A DNA stretch of 37,599 nt from a virus, in the IMG/VR virus record IMGVR_UViG_3300022858_000070, positions 1 through 37,599 of that record, one strand, 5' to 3'. The notes beneath the pieces are model-generated. The model was not told the origin of the DNA and did no database searches. It saw only the letters and a program-made list of their open reading frames with translations. The stretch's first letter is position 1, and every line of letters begins with the position of its first letter. The position numbers were made by a program, and so were the translations under genes. Shown here piece after piece: positions 31,019-37,294 of the stretch.

Positions 31019-31350
31019 TTCTCTCCCTTCAGTGCTTGTGCTTCAATTAAATCGTGAATCATAGCTTTGATAGTAATTAACAAGGCTATATCATTACGCT
31101 TATCCCTTTCCATATCAATAAATGAAATTATTAGCTTCCCCCCATCCCTTAATTCGTTTATTATCCTCTCCCTCTCATCCTTTCTGATAAGAGGCTCGGC
31201 TTTGGCTAGTTGGGCTTGGGCTTGTTCGTGGGCACATTCCCATCCGTATTCCGAGAAACCGCCGTGTTCAAAATGATGCCTTTTTGCGATTGGTTTTTCA
31301 ATCTCAATTATCTCTTTATCTGTCAACAAGTATCCCATTTCATATCTCAC
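31015..31350 (-). CDS. hypothetical protein
   Basis: 111 residues from GTG 31348-31350, or from the ATG four codons later (31338). Helical and charged (EQAQAQLAKAEPLIRKDERE, ERIINELRDGGKLIISFI), the sort of small protein common in early regions. Overlaps the 41-residue membrane protein gene upstream and the next gene downstream. No family recognised. Confidence 0.6.
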   Translation of the reverse strand: MRYEMGYLLTDKEIIEIEKPIAKRHHFEHGGFSEYGWECAHEQAQAQLAKAEPLIRKDERERIINELRDGGKLIISFIDMERDKRNDIALLITIKAMIHDLIEAQALKGEK

Positions 31351-31472
31351 TTCTTATTTCCCCACAGTTTTCTCTCCACCACCCAGGGTATCCCTACTAT
31401 CAAGATAAGAGCCGGGGACACTCCTACCAAATGAAACAGAACTCCCCATAACTTATCTATTATCTGGGGCAT
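31347..31472 (-). CDS. small single-pass membrane protein
   Basis: 41 residues from ATG 31470-31472, starting inside the last codons of the ABA-sandwich gene and ending in TGA overlapping the next start. One hydrophobic segment (WGVLFHLVGVSPALILIVGI) is followed by a basic end (VVERKLWGNKK), giving a C-in orientation. Function unknown. Confidence 0.55.
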   Translation of the reverse strand: MPQIIDKLWGVLFHLVGVSPALILIVGIPWVVERKLWGNKK

Positions 31473-31779
31473 CCAATATCTTCTCCATTGCCTTACAGAG
31501 GGCTAGGGCGTATTGTTTCTTATCTGCTTTACCTGAATACCACTCGCCAGCGTAACAAATAATACAGCAAAGACCATCGCTAACTGGGAGGAACTGGACT
31601 ACAGCGTTTTCTGGCACAAGATGTTGAAAGCAGGCATCTAGGGAAGCGGTGAAGTCAGGAGCATCACCAACATATTCCTTGCCCTCTGGTGTATGTACCA
31701 AGACATCAGGCAATCCTTGTACCTTTACTTGCTCCACCTTAAACCCTACCCATTCTGCTAGTTTCTGGTTAAGCTTCAT
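31453..31779 (-). CDS. phage ABA-sandwich domain protein
   Basis: 108 residues. Start KLNQKLAEWVGFKV, the central APDFTASLDACFQHLVPENA and the ending KADKKQYALALCKAMEKILD are characteristic of the phage ABA-sandwich family, small proteins common in early regions of siphophages and prophages. Their function is not known. It has AAGGAGTAAAGAG as binding site and follows the tRNA-like element. Confidence 0.8.
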   Translation of the reverse strand: MKLNQKLAEWVGFKVEQVKVQGLPDVLVHTPEGKEYVGDAPDFTASLDACFQHLVPENAVVQFLPVSDGLCCIICYAGEWYSGKADKKQYALALCKAMEKILDAPDNR

Positions 31780-31817
31780 CTCTTTACTCCTTAAACTCTA
31801 GGATGGGGGTAGCCATT

Positions 31818-31893
31818 GGCGGCGACAGGATTCAAACCTGTGTTCTCCTGTAGTCAATGGCTACAGGTGCTTTACCACTAAGCTACACCGTGT
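31818..31893 (-). tRNA. tRNA-like element with extended anticodon stem
   Basis: 76 bases. D-arm GCTT-AGTGGTA-AAGC preceded by TA, and T-arm ACAGG-TTTGAAT-CCTGT, are canonical. The anticodon arm is CCTGTAG/CTACAGG, seven pairs around CCATTGA, so no T33 and no clear anticodon in the usual place. Only five of seven acceptor positions pair (CACGGTG with CGCCGCC). Outside it, GATGGGGGT and ACCCCCATC form nine further pairs that enclose the whole element. It is either a degenerate tRNA or a tRNA-like structure; identity not assigned. Confidence 0.5.
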
Positions 31894-31972
31894 AACCACC
31901 CCCATCTAACCGAGCCTGCCCCTTTGGATAACCAGCAAAGTTCAGTTTTTACTCCTGCTTAATTTATTTCCC

Positions 31973-32944
31973 TTATTCAGTCCAGGCTTGTATTTCTTTA
32001 ACCTCGGCATAAGCCGACTTAATCTTCTCCGGGTCTTTCATATCCTCCTCGGTATAGGTAAAGGTCTTGAGGAACCATGTCCGGGTAAATGCCTTGCCGT
32101 GTGATGTTAACCAGTTATAGAAAGCCTGGATAGTAAGCGTCTTATCAGGTGGCTCTTCAACGGGCTTGTCTCCATCCAAAAGGCCGTCAGCTTCTTGCCC
32201 TCGTTCAACCGGCGTTTCTTCTGCTACATCAAGGGGAGCTTCATTATCTGCTGGCGCCGGCGCTAGAAGTTCGTGGACTGGTTTCAAGCTATCAGCCAGT
32301 AGACTTTGTAGCGTCTGGCTCTGGCTCAAGTTCAACACACAGACATTCTTCTTCTTACCATCATCGGGGTTGACGACCTCCTGCTTCTCGAGCGTAAGTT
32401 GTAAAGGTATCATCCTGATTCGCCCACATATTCCCCGGATAAGCTCGGCGCTGGAATTGATATTGCGGATTGAATTGATTGAGCTGGTATCAATCTGCCA
32501 AACACCAACCCCGGGAACATTGGGTAAAAGGAATTGTAGGTTCATCACTTCCCGGCACTGCTTGTTCTTGTAGAAAGGACACTCATGCCCATCGCATTTA
32601 GCATCGTGCCAGGCTATCTCAGTGCTATCCCGGTTAGCCATATCACCTGTTTTGGTATCAACCATCCTGTAGCTCTTTCCCCCATCGCCTTTACAGACAA
32701 GACCCCGGGTCCGGGAGTAGCATCTATAGTATTGACTTGCCCAATATTCCTCATCTTCCACTGGTATCATAATGGACAATTGCTTTGGCTTGTCAGGTAG
32801 CAAATCCTTTATCTCGTCAGGAACTACGAAATAATCAGTGGCTTTAGGATATTCGACACCCTGGGCATTTTTAGCTTTAATACCTAGATGTATCTTCCCC
32901 AGCCGCGGCATCCGCCTTTGCTCGCTTAATCCTTTAATTGGCAT
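31973..32944 (-). CDS. recombination-directionality-factor-like protein
   Basis: 323 residues. The N-terminus (MPIKGLSEQRRMPRLGKIHL, then YPKATDYFVVPDEI) and the following YRCYSRTRGLVCKGDGG match the family annotated as Gp3-like / recombination directionality factor in phages. A cysteine cluster CDGHECPFYKNKQC (~117-131) probably binds zinc. The C-terminus after ~225 is Pro/Glu-rich, then a small helical domain. If it is a true RDF it would switch a serine integrase to excision; no integrase is in this window. Many homologues occur in phages without one, so another DNA-binding role is possible. Confidence 0.62.
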   Translation of the reverse strand: MPIKGLSEQRRMPRLGKIHLGIKAKNAQGVEYPKATDYFVVPDEIKDLLPDKPKQLSIMIPVEDEEYWASQYYRCYSRTRGLVCKGDGGKSYRMVDTKTGDMANRDSTEIAWHDAKCDGHECPFYKNKQCREVMNLQFLLPNVPGVGVWQIDTSSINSIRNINSSAELIRGICGRIRMIPLQLTLEKQEVVNPDDGKKKNVCVLNLSQSQTLQSLLADSLKPVHELLAPAPADNEAPLDVAEETPVERGQEADGLLDGDKPVEEPPDKTLTIQAFYNWLTSHGKAFTRTWFLKTFTYTEEDMKDPEKIKSAYAEVKEIQAWTE

Positions 32945-32953
32945 ATTTCCTCC

Positions 32954-33193
32954 TTAAAATAACCTTTTCTGCGCGATGACTGATTCAAGAAAGCCCGGGA
33001 ATATCCTGTTAAGTGGTGCCTCTGCAAGCTCGCTAATCCACCATTGCTTTTTATCTAGATTCCACTCCCTTAAACTTGAAGGGACGGTTTTCTTTATCTG
33101 CTCCACTATATAGGCAGAGTATTCAAACTCTATTAAGTAACCTGGCTTGCCTTCTGAACTCCCGCCTTTTACCCAGTTAAGATTGTGTCTCAT
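32954..33193 (-). CDS. hypothetical protein, helicase-accessory-like domain
   Basis: 79 residues. IEFEYSAYIVEQIKKTVPSS followed by REWNLDKKQWWI has the pattern of the small domain found before SNF2-type helicases (F-x-Y ... I-K-x-x-P ... R-x-W ... K-x-W). Here it stands alone. Its ATG overlaps the end of the 44-residue frame upstream. Binding to DNA or a protein partner is possible but not shown. Confidence 0.6.
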   Translation of the reverse strand: MRHNLNWVKGGSSEGKPGYLIEFEYSAYIVEQIKKTVPSSLREWNLDKKQWWISELAEAPLNRIFPGFLESVIAQKRLF

Positions 33194-33311
33194 AGTTCTG
33201 CCTTCTTAAAATAGACTCTATAAACCTCTTTGATAGGGGTCTGTGCCATCCCCTTGCCATAATTCCCTTGTGTGATAGGTGGGAACGGTGCTTCTTAGTT
33301 ACATCCATCAT
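33177..33311 (-). CDS. small basic protein, low support
   Basis: 44 residues, start ATG 33309-33311 (or the second ATG one codon on) directly after the preceding stop, with GAGG upstream. Very basic (MMDVTKKHRSHLSHKGIMAR, LSKRFIESILRRQN). It overlaps the next gene by 17 bases. A 19-residue alternative frame in this stretch is also open, so the call is tentative. Confidence 0.35.
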   Translation of the reverse strand: MMDVTKKHRSHLSHKGIMARGWHRPLSKRFIESILRRQNYETQS

Positions 33312-33776
33312 TTACCTCACATAAAAAGCGTATTGTGGTGTCTCGGTGATTACGCCCTTCTTTTTCAACTCATCAAGGCTCAACAGCCCGCCCTTTATCT
33401 GTCCCTCAAGGGCTTTGGCGTTTACGGTCTCCTCTATTAAAAGAGGGGCGAACTTGGGGAACTCATCCTTCAGAGCTTCAGGGCTGTATGACCTCATCAT
33501 GCGCCGGTACTTGACGGCATAATCACCAGTCTCAATGTCCTGATAACTACCCTGAGCTTCTACCGCAACCTTTATCCGAGTCTGAATGTCCATTACAGCC
33601 TTCGTGGATTCCTCAATATTCCCAGTAAGTTCTACATTCTGTGCCTTGAGTTCGTTCTCAAGTATGGATAAAGTTCCTTGATAAGCGTGTAACTGAACCA
33701 GTAACTCCTTCACCTCTGGCGGGTTACGCAAGTTTTCCGCCGACTCACTGTAGTCTGGATTTTTCTTTTCTACCAT
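33312..33776 (-). CDS. coiled-coil protein, unknown
   Basis: 154 residues. The centre (~25-80) is a coiled coil (LVQLHAYQGTLSILENELKA, ESTKAVMDIQTRIKVAVEAQ); the rest has DYAVKYRRMMRSYSPEALKD and ends in LDELKKKGVITETPQYAFYV. Similar coiled-coil proteins sit near recombination genes in phages, some acting as nuclease inhibitors, but no direct match is seen. Starts on the last base of the preceding gene. Confidence 0.6.
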   Translation of the reverse strand: MVEKKNPDYSESAENLRNPPEVKELLVQLHAYQGTLSILENELKAQNVELTGNIEESTKAVMDIQTRIKVAVEAQGSYQDIETGDYAVKYRRMMRSYSPEALKDEFPKFAPLLIEETVNAKALEGQIKGGLLSLDELKKKGVITETPQYAFYVR

Positions 33777-34018
33777 TATCCCCTCCTTTTATTCTGGCTA
33801 TACTGGAAGAATAGTTTAGCCATAAAGTGCTTCTGTTCTTTAGTCCATTGGTCGGTTGCCAATTTTGCTTGGCAGAACCCCTCAAAGGTTTCGGTATAAA
33901 CTGCCTTCGGAATCTGTAGCCCAGTTACTATAGAATAAACTTGGCTATGTATTCTAAACTTTTTGTCTATCTCTTGTAGGTTATCTGTTAGTCCTGTTGG
34001 TTGGTTTATATCTGGCAT
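33776..34018 (-). CDS. hypothetical protein
   Basis: 80 residues from ATG 34016-34018, ten bases after CAGGAGT; a GTG three codons earlier is too close to that site. Helical (LQEIDKKFRIHSQVYSIVTG, FEGFCQAKLATDQWTKEQKH). Shares one base with the next gene. Function unknown. Confidence 0.6.
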   Translation of the reverse strand: MPDINQPTGLTDNLQEIDKKFRIHSQVYSIVTGLQIPKAVYTETFEGFCQAKLATDQWTKEQKHFMAKLFFQYSQNKRRG

Positions 34019-34019
34019 T

Positions 34020-34190
34020 TTATCCACACTCCTGACGAATCATAAGTAGAAGTTGCTCTGGTAAGTGGGAAGGAAGGATATGTAGTATGCTTTCAACCTC
34101 AGCTATCGCTTCCTCAACAGTCTTACCCTGCTTCACACACAACCGAATTGAATCAAAAATAGTCTCTGGATATGCTCCACCTTTTACCAT
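34020..34190 (-). CDS. hypothetical protein
   Basis: 56 residues from ATG 34188-34190 (CGGAGGTAAATAGAATG); an upstream in-frame start at 34316 lies inside the previous gene in another frame and has no site. Sequence MVKGGAYPETIFDSIRLCVK then TVEEAIAEVESILHILPSHL suggests a small helical protein. Unknown function. Confidence 0.6.
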   Translation of the reverse strand: MVKGGAYPETIFDSIRLCVKQGKTVEEAIAEVESILHILPSHLPEQLLLMIRQECG

Positions 34191-34191
34191 T

Positions 34192-34578
34192 CTATTTACC
34201 TCCGTTGAGATAGTGGACTCTTTCTGCTGCCCCTTCCATTGATTCCCAATCGCTTTCTGGTATCCATTCCCCTTTAGGGTTATAGAATCCCACAGTCCAT
34301 AGACTCCCATTGGCATTGTGTTCTGACTCTATATAGACATACATTCTATTTACCCTCTGCTTTAGTCTATCGTTTAGTGCTAGGATATTAAGATCCAATT
34401 TACTGTCATCGCCATCTAAAGAATCACAAGGGCAACTTGTGTCATACCCCTCTGGGTAGCAATGATGACAAAAGCCGAAGCCACACACTGAGCATTTAGG
34501 GCCGTTATGGTATTGCCCCTTCTCATAGGCGAAGATGTCTATGTCTCCCTCTTCTTTAATCCATTTGTGCTTCTTCAT
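34192..34578 (-). CDS. two-module phage protein with zinc ribbon
   Basis: 128 residues. Residues 1-52 form a zinc-binding module (KCSVCGFGFCHHCYPEGYDT then CPC) like short phage proteins beginning K-H-x-W-I. Residues ~78-128 resemble a second family of stand-alone small phage proteins (MYVYIESEHNANGSLWTVGF then YNPKGEWIPESDW, AAERVHYLNGG). The two are joined here in one chain, probably a fusion of neighbouring early genes. Function of either part unknown. First gene after the TnpB relic, with TAAGGAGTGAA as site. Confidence 0.7.
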   Translation of the reverse strand: MKKHKWIKEEGDIDIFAYEKGQYHNGPKCSVCGFGFCHHCYPEGYDTSCPCDSLDGDDSKLDLNILALNDRLKQRVNRMYVYIESEHNANGSLWTVGFYNPKGEWIPESDWESMEGAAERVHYLNGGK

Positions 34579-34586
34579 TTCACTCC

Positions 34587-34847
34587 TTAATTTAGGGGGC
34601 TACCCACTGCCCTTGGGCAGAAGCCGATAAGCTCTGGAGCTAGGGGACTTCCACCCCTAGATGTATATTTTGCATTTAAGACGGCTCGGGTGTGGCTACT
34701 ACATACAACCAGTCCCGCTGCCATTGTCCTATTTACTTCTGCGTCTTTAACGATTCCGCCACTCCAGATTTTTAATGTGCTTATCGGGATTGAGAGGTCG
34801 TAGCCCCCACTTTTTGCCCACCCAAAGTCGATGAAAACACGGTGGGC
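34587..34847 (-). pseudogene. remnant of a TnpB (IS200/IS605 OrfB) C-terminus
   Basis: An 86-codon open frame without a proper start runs from just after a TAA (34848-34850) to TAA 34587-34589. The translation contains LSIPISTLKIWSGGIVKDAE then VNRTMAAGLVVCSS. This resembles the TnpB ending: a strand with L-S-x-x, the second zinc-finger half (C-x-x-C-G replaced by W-S-G-G), the RuvC-III motif D-x-D-x-N as DAEVN, and an A-A-G-L-x-V tail. The upstream catalytic regions are missing and the zinc cysteines are lost. Only the last 45 codons have an ATG. Similarity is by eye and needs a profile search. Confidence 0.42.
34595..34767 (-). ncRNA. omega-RNA-like structured region over the TnpB relic
   Basis: Several strong pairings overlap the relic on the minus strand: TCTGGAG with CTCCAGA (136-base closed domain), AAGACG with CGTCTT, CTAGGGG-TGGAAGT-CCCCTAG, and CTGCCC-AA-GGGCAG followed by TGGGTAG. 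In IS605-type elements the omega RNA overlaps the tnpB 3' end and finishes at the right transposon end with a small GC hairpin; the order here is similar. Whether it is still transcribed or only a fossil is open. Confidence 0.35.
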
Positions 34848-34857
34848 TTAACCCCCT

Positions 34858-35160
34858 TTAAGTAAAGTCAAAACTTGCAATTTCGGCATCATCCTCTAGC
34901 GTGGCAACACTTTTAGCTTCATAATATTTCAAAACATCACGAAGATTTTTCAGCCGTTGCCATTCTGTACTGCCATTGACACAAGCGAGTGTCATATTGT
35001 CCACCACTTCCTTTATGCCTACTTGCTTCCATTGCTCCTTGAGCATAGACTCTGTTCTTTCAGCTTGGGCTTGGGCTACTTTTCTTAAATCATGTTCAGG
35101 TATAGGGACATACTTAACTAGCCTCATATAATCTTTATCTGTCAGCAACAAATCATCCAT
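34858..35160 (-). CDS. hypothetical protein
   Basis: 100 residues, helical (EHDLRKVAQAQAERTESMLK, LKNLRDVLKYYEAKSV), acidic end. Starts one base after the stop of the XRE-type gene with GGGGGCGTGAAATG. No family recognised. The TnpB relic begins right after its stop. Confidence 0.6.
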   Translation of the reverse strand: MDDLLLTDKDYMRLVKYVPIPEHDLRKVAQAQAERTESMLKEQWKQVGIKEVVDNMTLACVNGSTEWQRLKNLRDVLKYYEAKSVATLEDDAEIASFDFT

Positions 35161-35161
35161 T

Positions 35162-35512
35162 TCACGCCCCCTTAATTAGTCGCAGTAAGAATCCCCCAAC
35201 TTTACCCTTTAACCCACCTGAAATTGGCTCTGGATGTCTCTGAGGGCGGGCATAATGCTTGAGGTCAAAACTATTAGGTGAGTTAGCAGTAAATGAGATA
35301 GCAGTAAATGAATTGGTAGTAATGGCTTCTTTCAGTTCGGGGTAGGCTTGACGGATACCAGTGAGGGATTTCTCACCGAAACCTTTTTTGAAGTTCCTTA
35401 TCCTTGACCAAGAGACTTCGTGAATTCCTATCTTTTGAGCGAACTGCTCATTGGTCAAGTTGTCTCTGGACTGAATGTGATTTAAAGTCTCAACTAAAAT
35501 TCTGTCTAACAT
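35162..35512 (-). CDS. Cro/CI-type HTH regulator
   Basis: 116 residues. Residues ~18-60 form an XRE-type helix-turn-helix (LTNEQFAQKIGIHEVSWSRI, KKGFGEKSLTGIRQAYPEL). The C-terminal half is Ser/Asn-rich and then basic (HYARPQRHPEPISGGLKGKV), without the S24 protease domain of lambda CI, so it would be a Cro- or small-repressor-like protein. It lies in the transcript from the 35.8-kb promoter and probably controls it; a CATAG-CTAA direct repeat at 35789-35798 and 35817-35825 flanks the -35 box and may be its operator. Confidence 0.75.
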   Translation of the reverse strand: MLDRILVETLNHIQSRDNLTNEQFAQKIGIHEVSWSRIRNFKKGFGEKSLTGIRQAYPELKEAITTNSFTAISFTANSPNSFDLKHYARPQRHPEPISGGLKGKVGGFLLRLIKGA

Positions 35513-35568
35513 TCTAAACTTCTCACCACCAGCCAGGGGGTGCGGGCTCCTGGTTAGTAGTCAATGGT

Positions 35569-35748
35569 TTAGCTCTCGGCTTTAAGCACTCTACCGAGTG
35601 GTAGTGTCACATTAGCATATTCAAGGGGGCATTCATTCATTAGTTCGTAGCCATCCTCTTTGTAGTCCTCAACATCATCTTGCGGCTTGATAACCACATA
35701 GTCGCTATCAGTGTCTTCATTGTAGTAGTGTAATAGTGTAGCCTTCAT
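35569..35748 (-). CDS. small acidic early protein
   Basis: 59 residues from ATG 35746-35748 (AAAGGAGGACAAAGGGAAATG); the longer in-frame start crosses the promoter and is excluded. Strongly acidic (YNEDTDSDYVVIKPQDDVED), with no known motif. First gene after the 35.8-kb promoter; small acidic first-early proteins are often host-takeover factors or DNA mimics, but nothing beyond charge supports that here. Confidence 0.65.
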   Translation of the reverse strand: MKATLLHYYNEDTDSDYVVIKPQDDVEDYKEDGYELMNECPLEYANVTLPLGRVLKAES

Positions 35749-35779
35749 TTCCCTTTGTCCTCCTTTGCTTCCTAGATAT

Positions 35780-35808
35780 ATAATAACCCATAGGCTAACG
35801 CTTGTCAA
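35780..35808 (-). promoter_or_regulatory. near-consensus sigma-70 promoter of the early region
   Basis: Minus strand TTGACA (35803-35808), 17-base spacer, TATTAT (35780-35785), 32 bases before the first gene start. Upstream is AT-rich (35816-35860), as in an UP element. This is the best promoter in the window. Confidence 0.82.
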
Positions 35809-35883
35809 TACCCCCTCATAGCTAAATAAAAAGAATTATTAAAAAATAGTTTACAAGGTTGGCCTGTTGGCTATTTGAGGGGA

Positions 35884-35915
35884 CAAAAAAAGAAGCCCCC
35901 GTTTTACAGGGGGCT
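35884..35915 (-). terminator. Rho-independent terminator of the right-end gene group
   Basis: AGCCCCC-x8-GGGGGCT, 7-bp perfect stem, followed on the minus strand by TCTTTTTTT. It separates the 35974-37599 group from the early promoter. A clear intrinsic terminator. Confidence 0.88.
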
Positions 35916-35973
35916 ATCTTAACACCTCTCCTCTGGAGAAGAGGGAGCAAGTCTCACTTTCCTTATTATATGG

Positions 35974-36195
35974 TTATTTGCTTAACCGTTCCTCAATATT
36001 AACAGGCACGGCATCCTTGAAGCAATCAGGGAAGAGGGTTATAGGGTCGCTATGTTCCTTTAATGCCTCCACGAACCTATCAAACGCCTCACGGCTTTCA
36101 AATGGAAGGACAATCACAAACTCTTTGCCCACAAAGTAACCACAAGTGAAGCCCGATGGAATAGTTTTACAAAAGCAGCTAGTTACTAATAGCAC
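35974..36195 (-). CDS. hypothetical protein, GTG start
   Basis: 73 residues from GTG 36193-36195 with GAGGAAGG upstream; overlaps the previous gene by 17 bases. Two halves: a strand region (FTCGYFVGKEFVIVLPF) and a helix (REAFDRFVEALKEHSDPITL). Possible small nucleic-acid-binding fold, no family recognised. Last gene before the terminator. Confidence 0.6.
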   Translation of the reverse strand: MLLVTSCFCKTIPSGFTCGYFVGKEFVIVLPFESREAFDRFVEALKEHSDPITLFPDCFKDAVPVNIEERLSK

Positions 36196-36529
36196 TTAAC
36201 GCCTTCCTCAAATCTTGAACCAAGCACAGCTTTGCCTTGCCACTCAAGCCGGTAAAATGGGGGATTTCTGTTATCGGCTCCCAGTGCCTCTTATTGCGGT
36301 CAAGCTCGTTAAAAAACTCCTGCTCTCTCCTAGCTACAATTTCACTTACAGGCTTCTTGAATGTTACTGCTTCTCTGTTGGAAAGGTCAGGCTCATATAA
36401 GTCAGCCGTGCCATCCATCATACAGTCATACCATTTTTGAAGAACGGCAATTACCGCCCTCCTCTTCCGGGCCCTAAGGCGATATTCCTTTTCATAGGGA
36501 GTCTCAATGGGGGGGCGCCACTCAAACAT
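36179..36529 (-). CDS. hypothetical protein
   Basis: 116 residues, basic and helical (EKEYRLRARKRRAVIAVLQK, EIVARREQEFFNELDRNKRH). ATG 36527-36529 lies inside the last codons of the 48-residue gene upstream. Function unknown. Confidence 0.6.
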   Translation of the reverse strand: MFEWRPPIETPYEKEYRLRARKRRAVIAVLQKWYDCMMDGTADLYEPDLSNREAVTFKKPVSEIVARREQEFFNELDRNKRHWEPITEIPHFTGLSGKAKLCLVQDLRKALSAISN

Positions 36530-36668
36530 CCTCTTCGACTCTCCTTACAATTTCATCCCCCTGCCCTGGGCATAATTTATCAGGCTCAAGCACCCTGGAG
36601 GGCTCAGGCTCTTTAACTTGAGGTTCCACTATTGGTTCAATTAAAGGCTTAATTGGTATTGTTGTCAT
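36522..36668 (-). CDS. small Pro/Glu-rich protein
   Basis: 48 residues from ATG 36666-36668 to TGA 36522-36524, rich in Pro, Glu and Val (IPIKPLIEPIVEPQVKEPEP), ending in a charged helix (GDEIVRRVEEDV). The PE-rich repeats resemble linkers or tails of spanin-like or holin-associated proteins, but there is no lipobox. It follows the XhlA-like gene. Tentative. Confidence 0.5.
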   Translation of the reverse strand: MTTIPIKPLIEPIVEPQVKEPEPSRVLEPDKLCPGQGDEIVRRVEEDV

Positions 36669-36681
36669 AGCTATTCCCATT

Positions 36682-36981
36682 TCACCACCAGCCTATTCCC
36701 TTACCTATGCCGAAAGCGATAGCTACCAGTAAAGCAACCACACCTGAGACACCACCACCGATAATAACCATCCTGTCTCCCCAACGGCCCGTACCGCACC
36801 GGGCTTTGGTTTTTACCTTCGCTATCTCTATACTGTGTTCTCTTACAGTGCCATTCAGTTCGTCAAGTTTATCCCTGATAGCCGGTAAATGTTCCTGGAC
36901 TATTACATTGGTGGTCTGAGCCACCAAGAGTAAAAGCTCTCGGTCTGATTTTGCCCCGAAGTCGATAGGTGGTTGAACCAT
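36682..36981 (-). CDS. XhlA-like membrane protein (holin-associated)
   Basis: 99 residues. A charged helix (~15-60, DRELLLLVAQTTNVIVQEHL, LDELNGTVREHSIEIAKVKT) precedes one C-terminal transmembrane helix (~73-94, VIIGGGVSGVVALLVAIAFG). This coiled-coil-then-TM layout is that of XhlA/haemolysin-type proteins that help holins in lysis cassettes. It follows the two-helix holin candidate directly. No endolysin is seen nearby. Confidence 0.68.
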   Translation of the reverse strand: MVQPPIDFGAKSDRELLLLVAQTTNVIVQEHLPAIRDKLDELNGTVREHSIEIAKVKTKARCGTGRWGDRMVIIGGGVSGVVALLVAIAFGIGKGIGWW

Positions 36982-36983
36982 GT

Positions 36984-37166
36984 TTACCTCTCTATCTCTG
37001 TGTCAGTAAAGAATCGCAGAATGATATTAACGACTGCCAGCACAGTAGTAACAACCACCGCTTGAGTTTCTGCGTCAAGCTGGAAGCCAAATTGAGAGTT
37101 AAGGATAATGGCTACAACAGCAATAAGATTAACCCAGAGTGTTTTTGACTGATACCAAGATTTCAT
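36984..37166 (-). CDS. putative holin, two transmembrane helices
   Basis: 60 residues. YQSKTLWVNLIAVVAIILNS (~5-24) and TQAVVVTTVLAVVNIILRFF (~34-53) are two transmembrane helices with a short turn containing FGFQLDAE; this short W-Y-x-S-K-T ... I-L-R-F pattern is common in small phage membrane proteins annotated as holins. It starts inside the stop of the 43-residue gene and sits beside the XhlA-like gene. Confidence 0.65.
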   Translation of the reverse strand: MKSWYQSKTLWVNLIAVVAIILNSQFGFQLDAETQAVVVTTVLAVVNIILRFFTDTEIER

Positions 37167-37294
37167 AGCTTACCTCCGTTTTTTATTTTCAAGATAAATT
37201 TAAACGCTGTTTTAAAGTCCCTGATAATCTTATAAGCAAAGAATATAACGACTGCTAATATAGTTACTCCAAGCGCTCCCAGAAACCACCACAT
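37163..37294 (-). CDS. small single-pass membrane protein
   Basis: 43 residues from ATG 37292-37294, overlapping the peptidase-like stop codon, to TGA 37163-37165 overlapping the holin ATG. MWWFLGALGVTILAVVIFFA is one membrane helix, followed by basic residues (YKIIRDFKTAFKFILKIKNG), so N-out/C-in. It lies in the lysis-like group and could be an accessory holin or spanin-type factor, but has no defining motif. Confidence 0.6.
   Translation of the reverse strand: MWWFLGALGVTILAVVIFFAYKIIRDFKTAFKFILKIKNGGKL

Noticed and set aside
32166-32573. 135-residue open frame on the plus strand
   Set aside because: Lies entirely antisense to the RDF-like gene, has no start signal and low-complexity Ser-rich composition typical of a shadow frame.
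31973-32944. Evidence for a complete integration system from the RDF-like protein
   Set aside because: No integrase or attachment site is seen in the window and homologues are common in phages without one, so lysogeny cannot be claimed.
34630-34767. A leucine-type tRNA suggested by GGAGTGGCGGAAT and a matching TCTGGAG/CTCCAGA acceptor
   Set aside because: The closed domain is 136 bases, the T-loop (TGGAAGT) lacks the TTC motif and no anticodon arm can be drawn; an omega-RNA-like fold over the TnpB relic explains it better.
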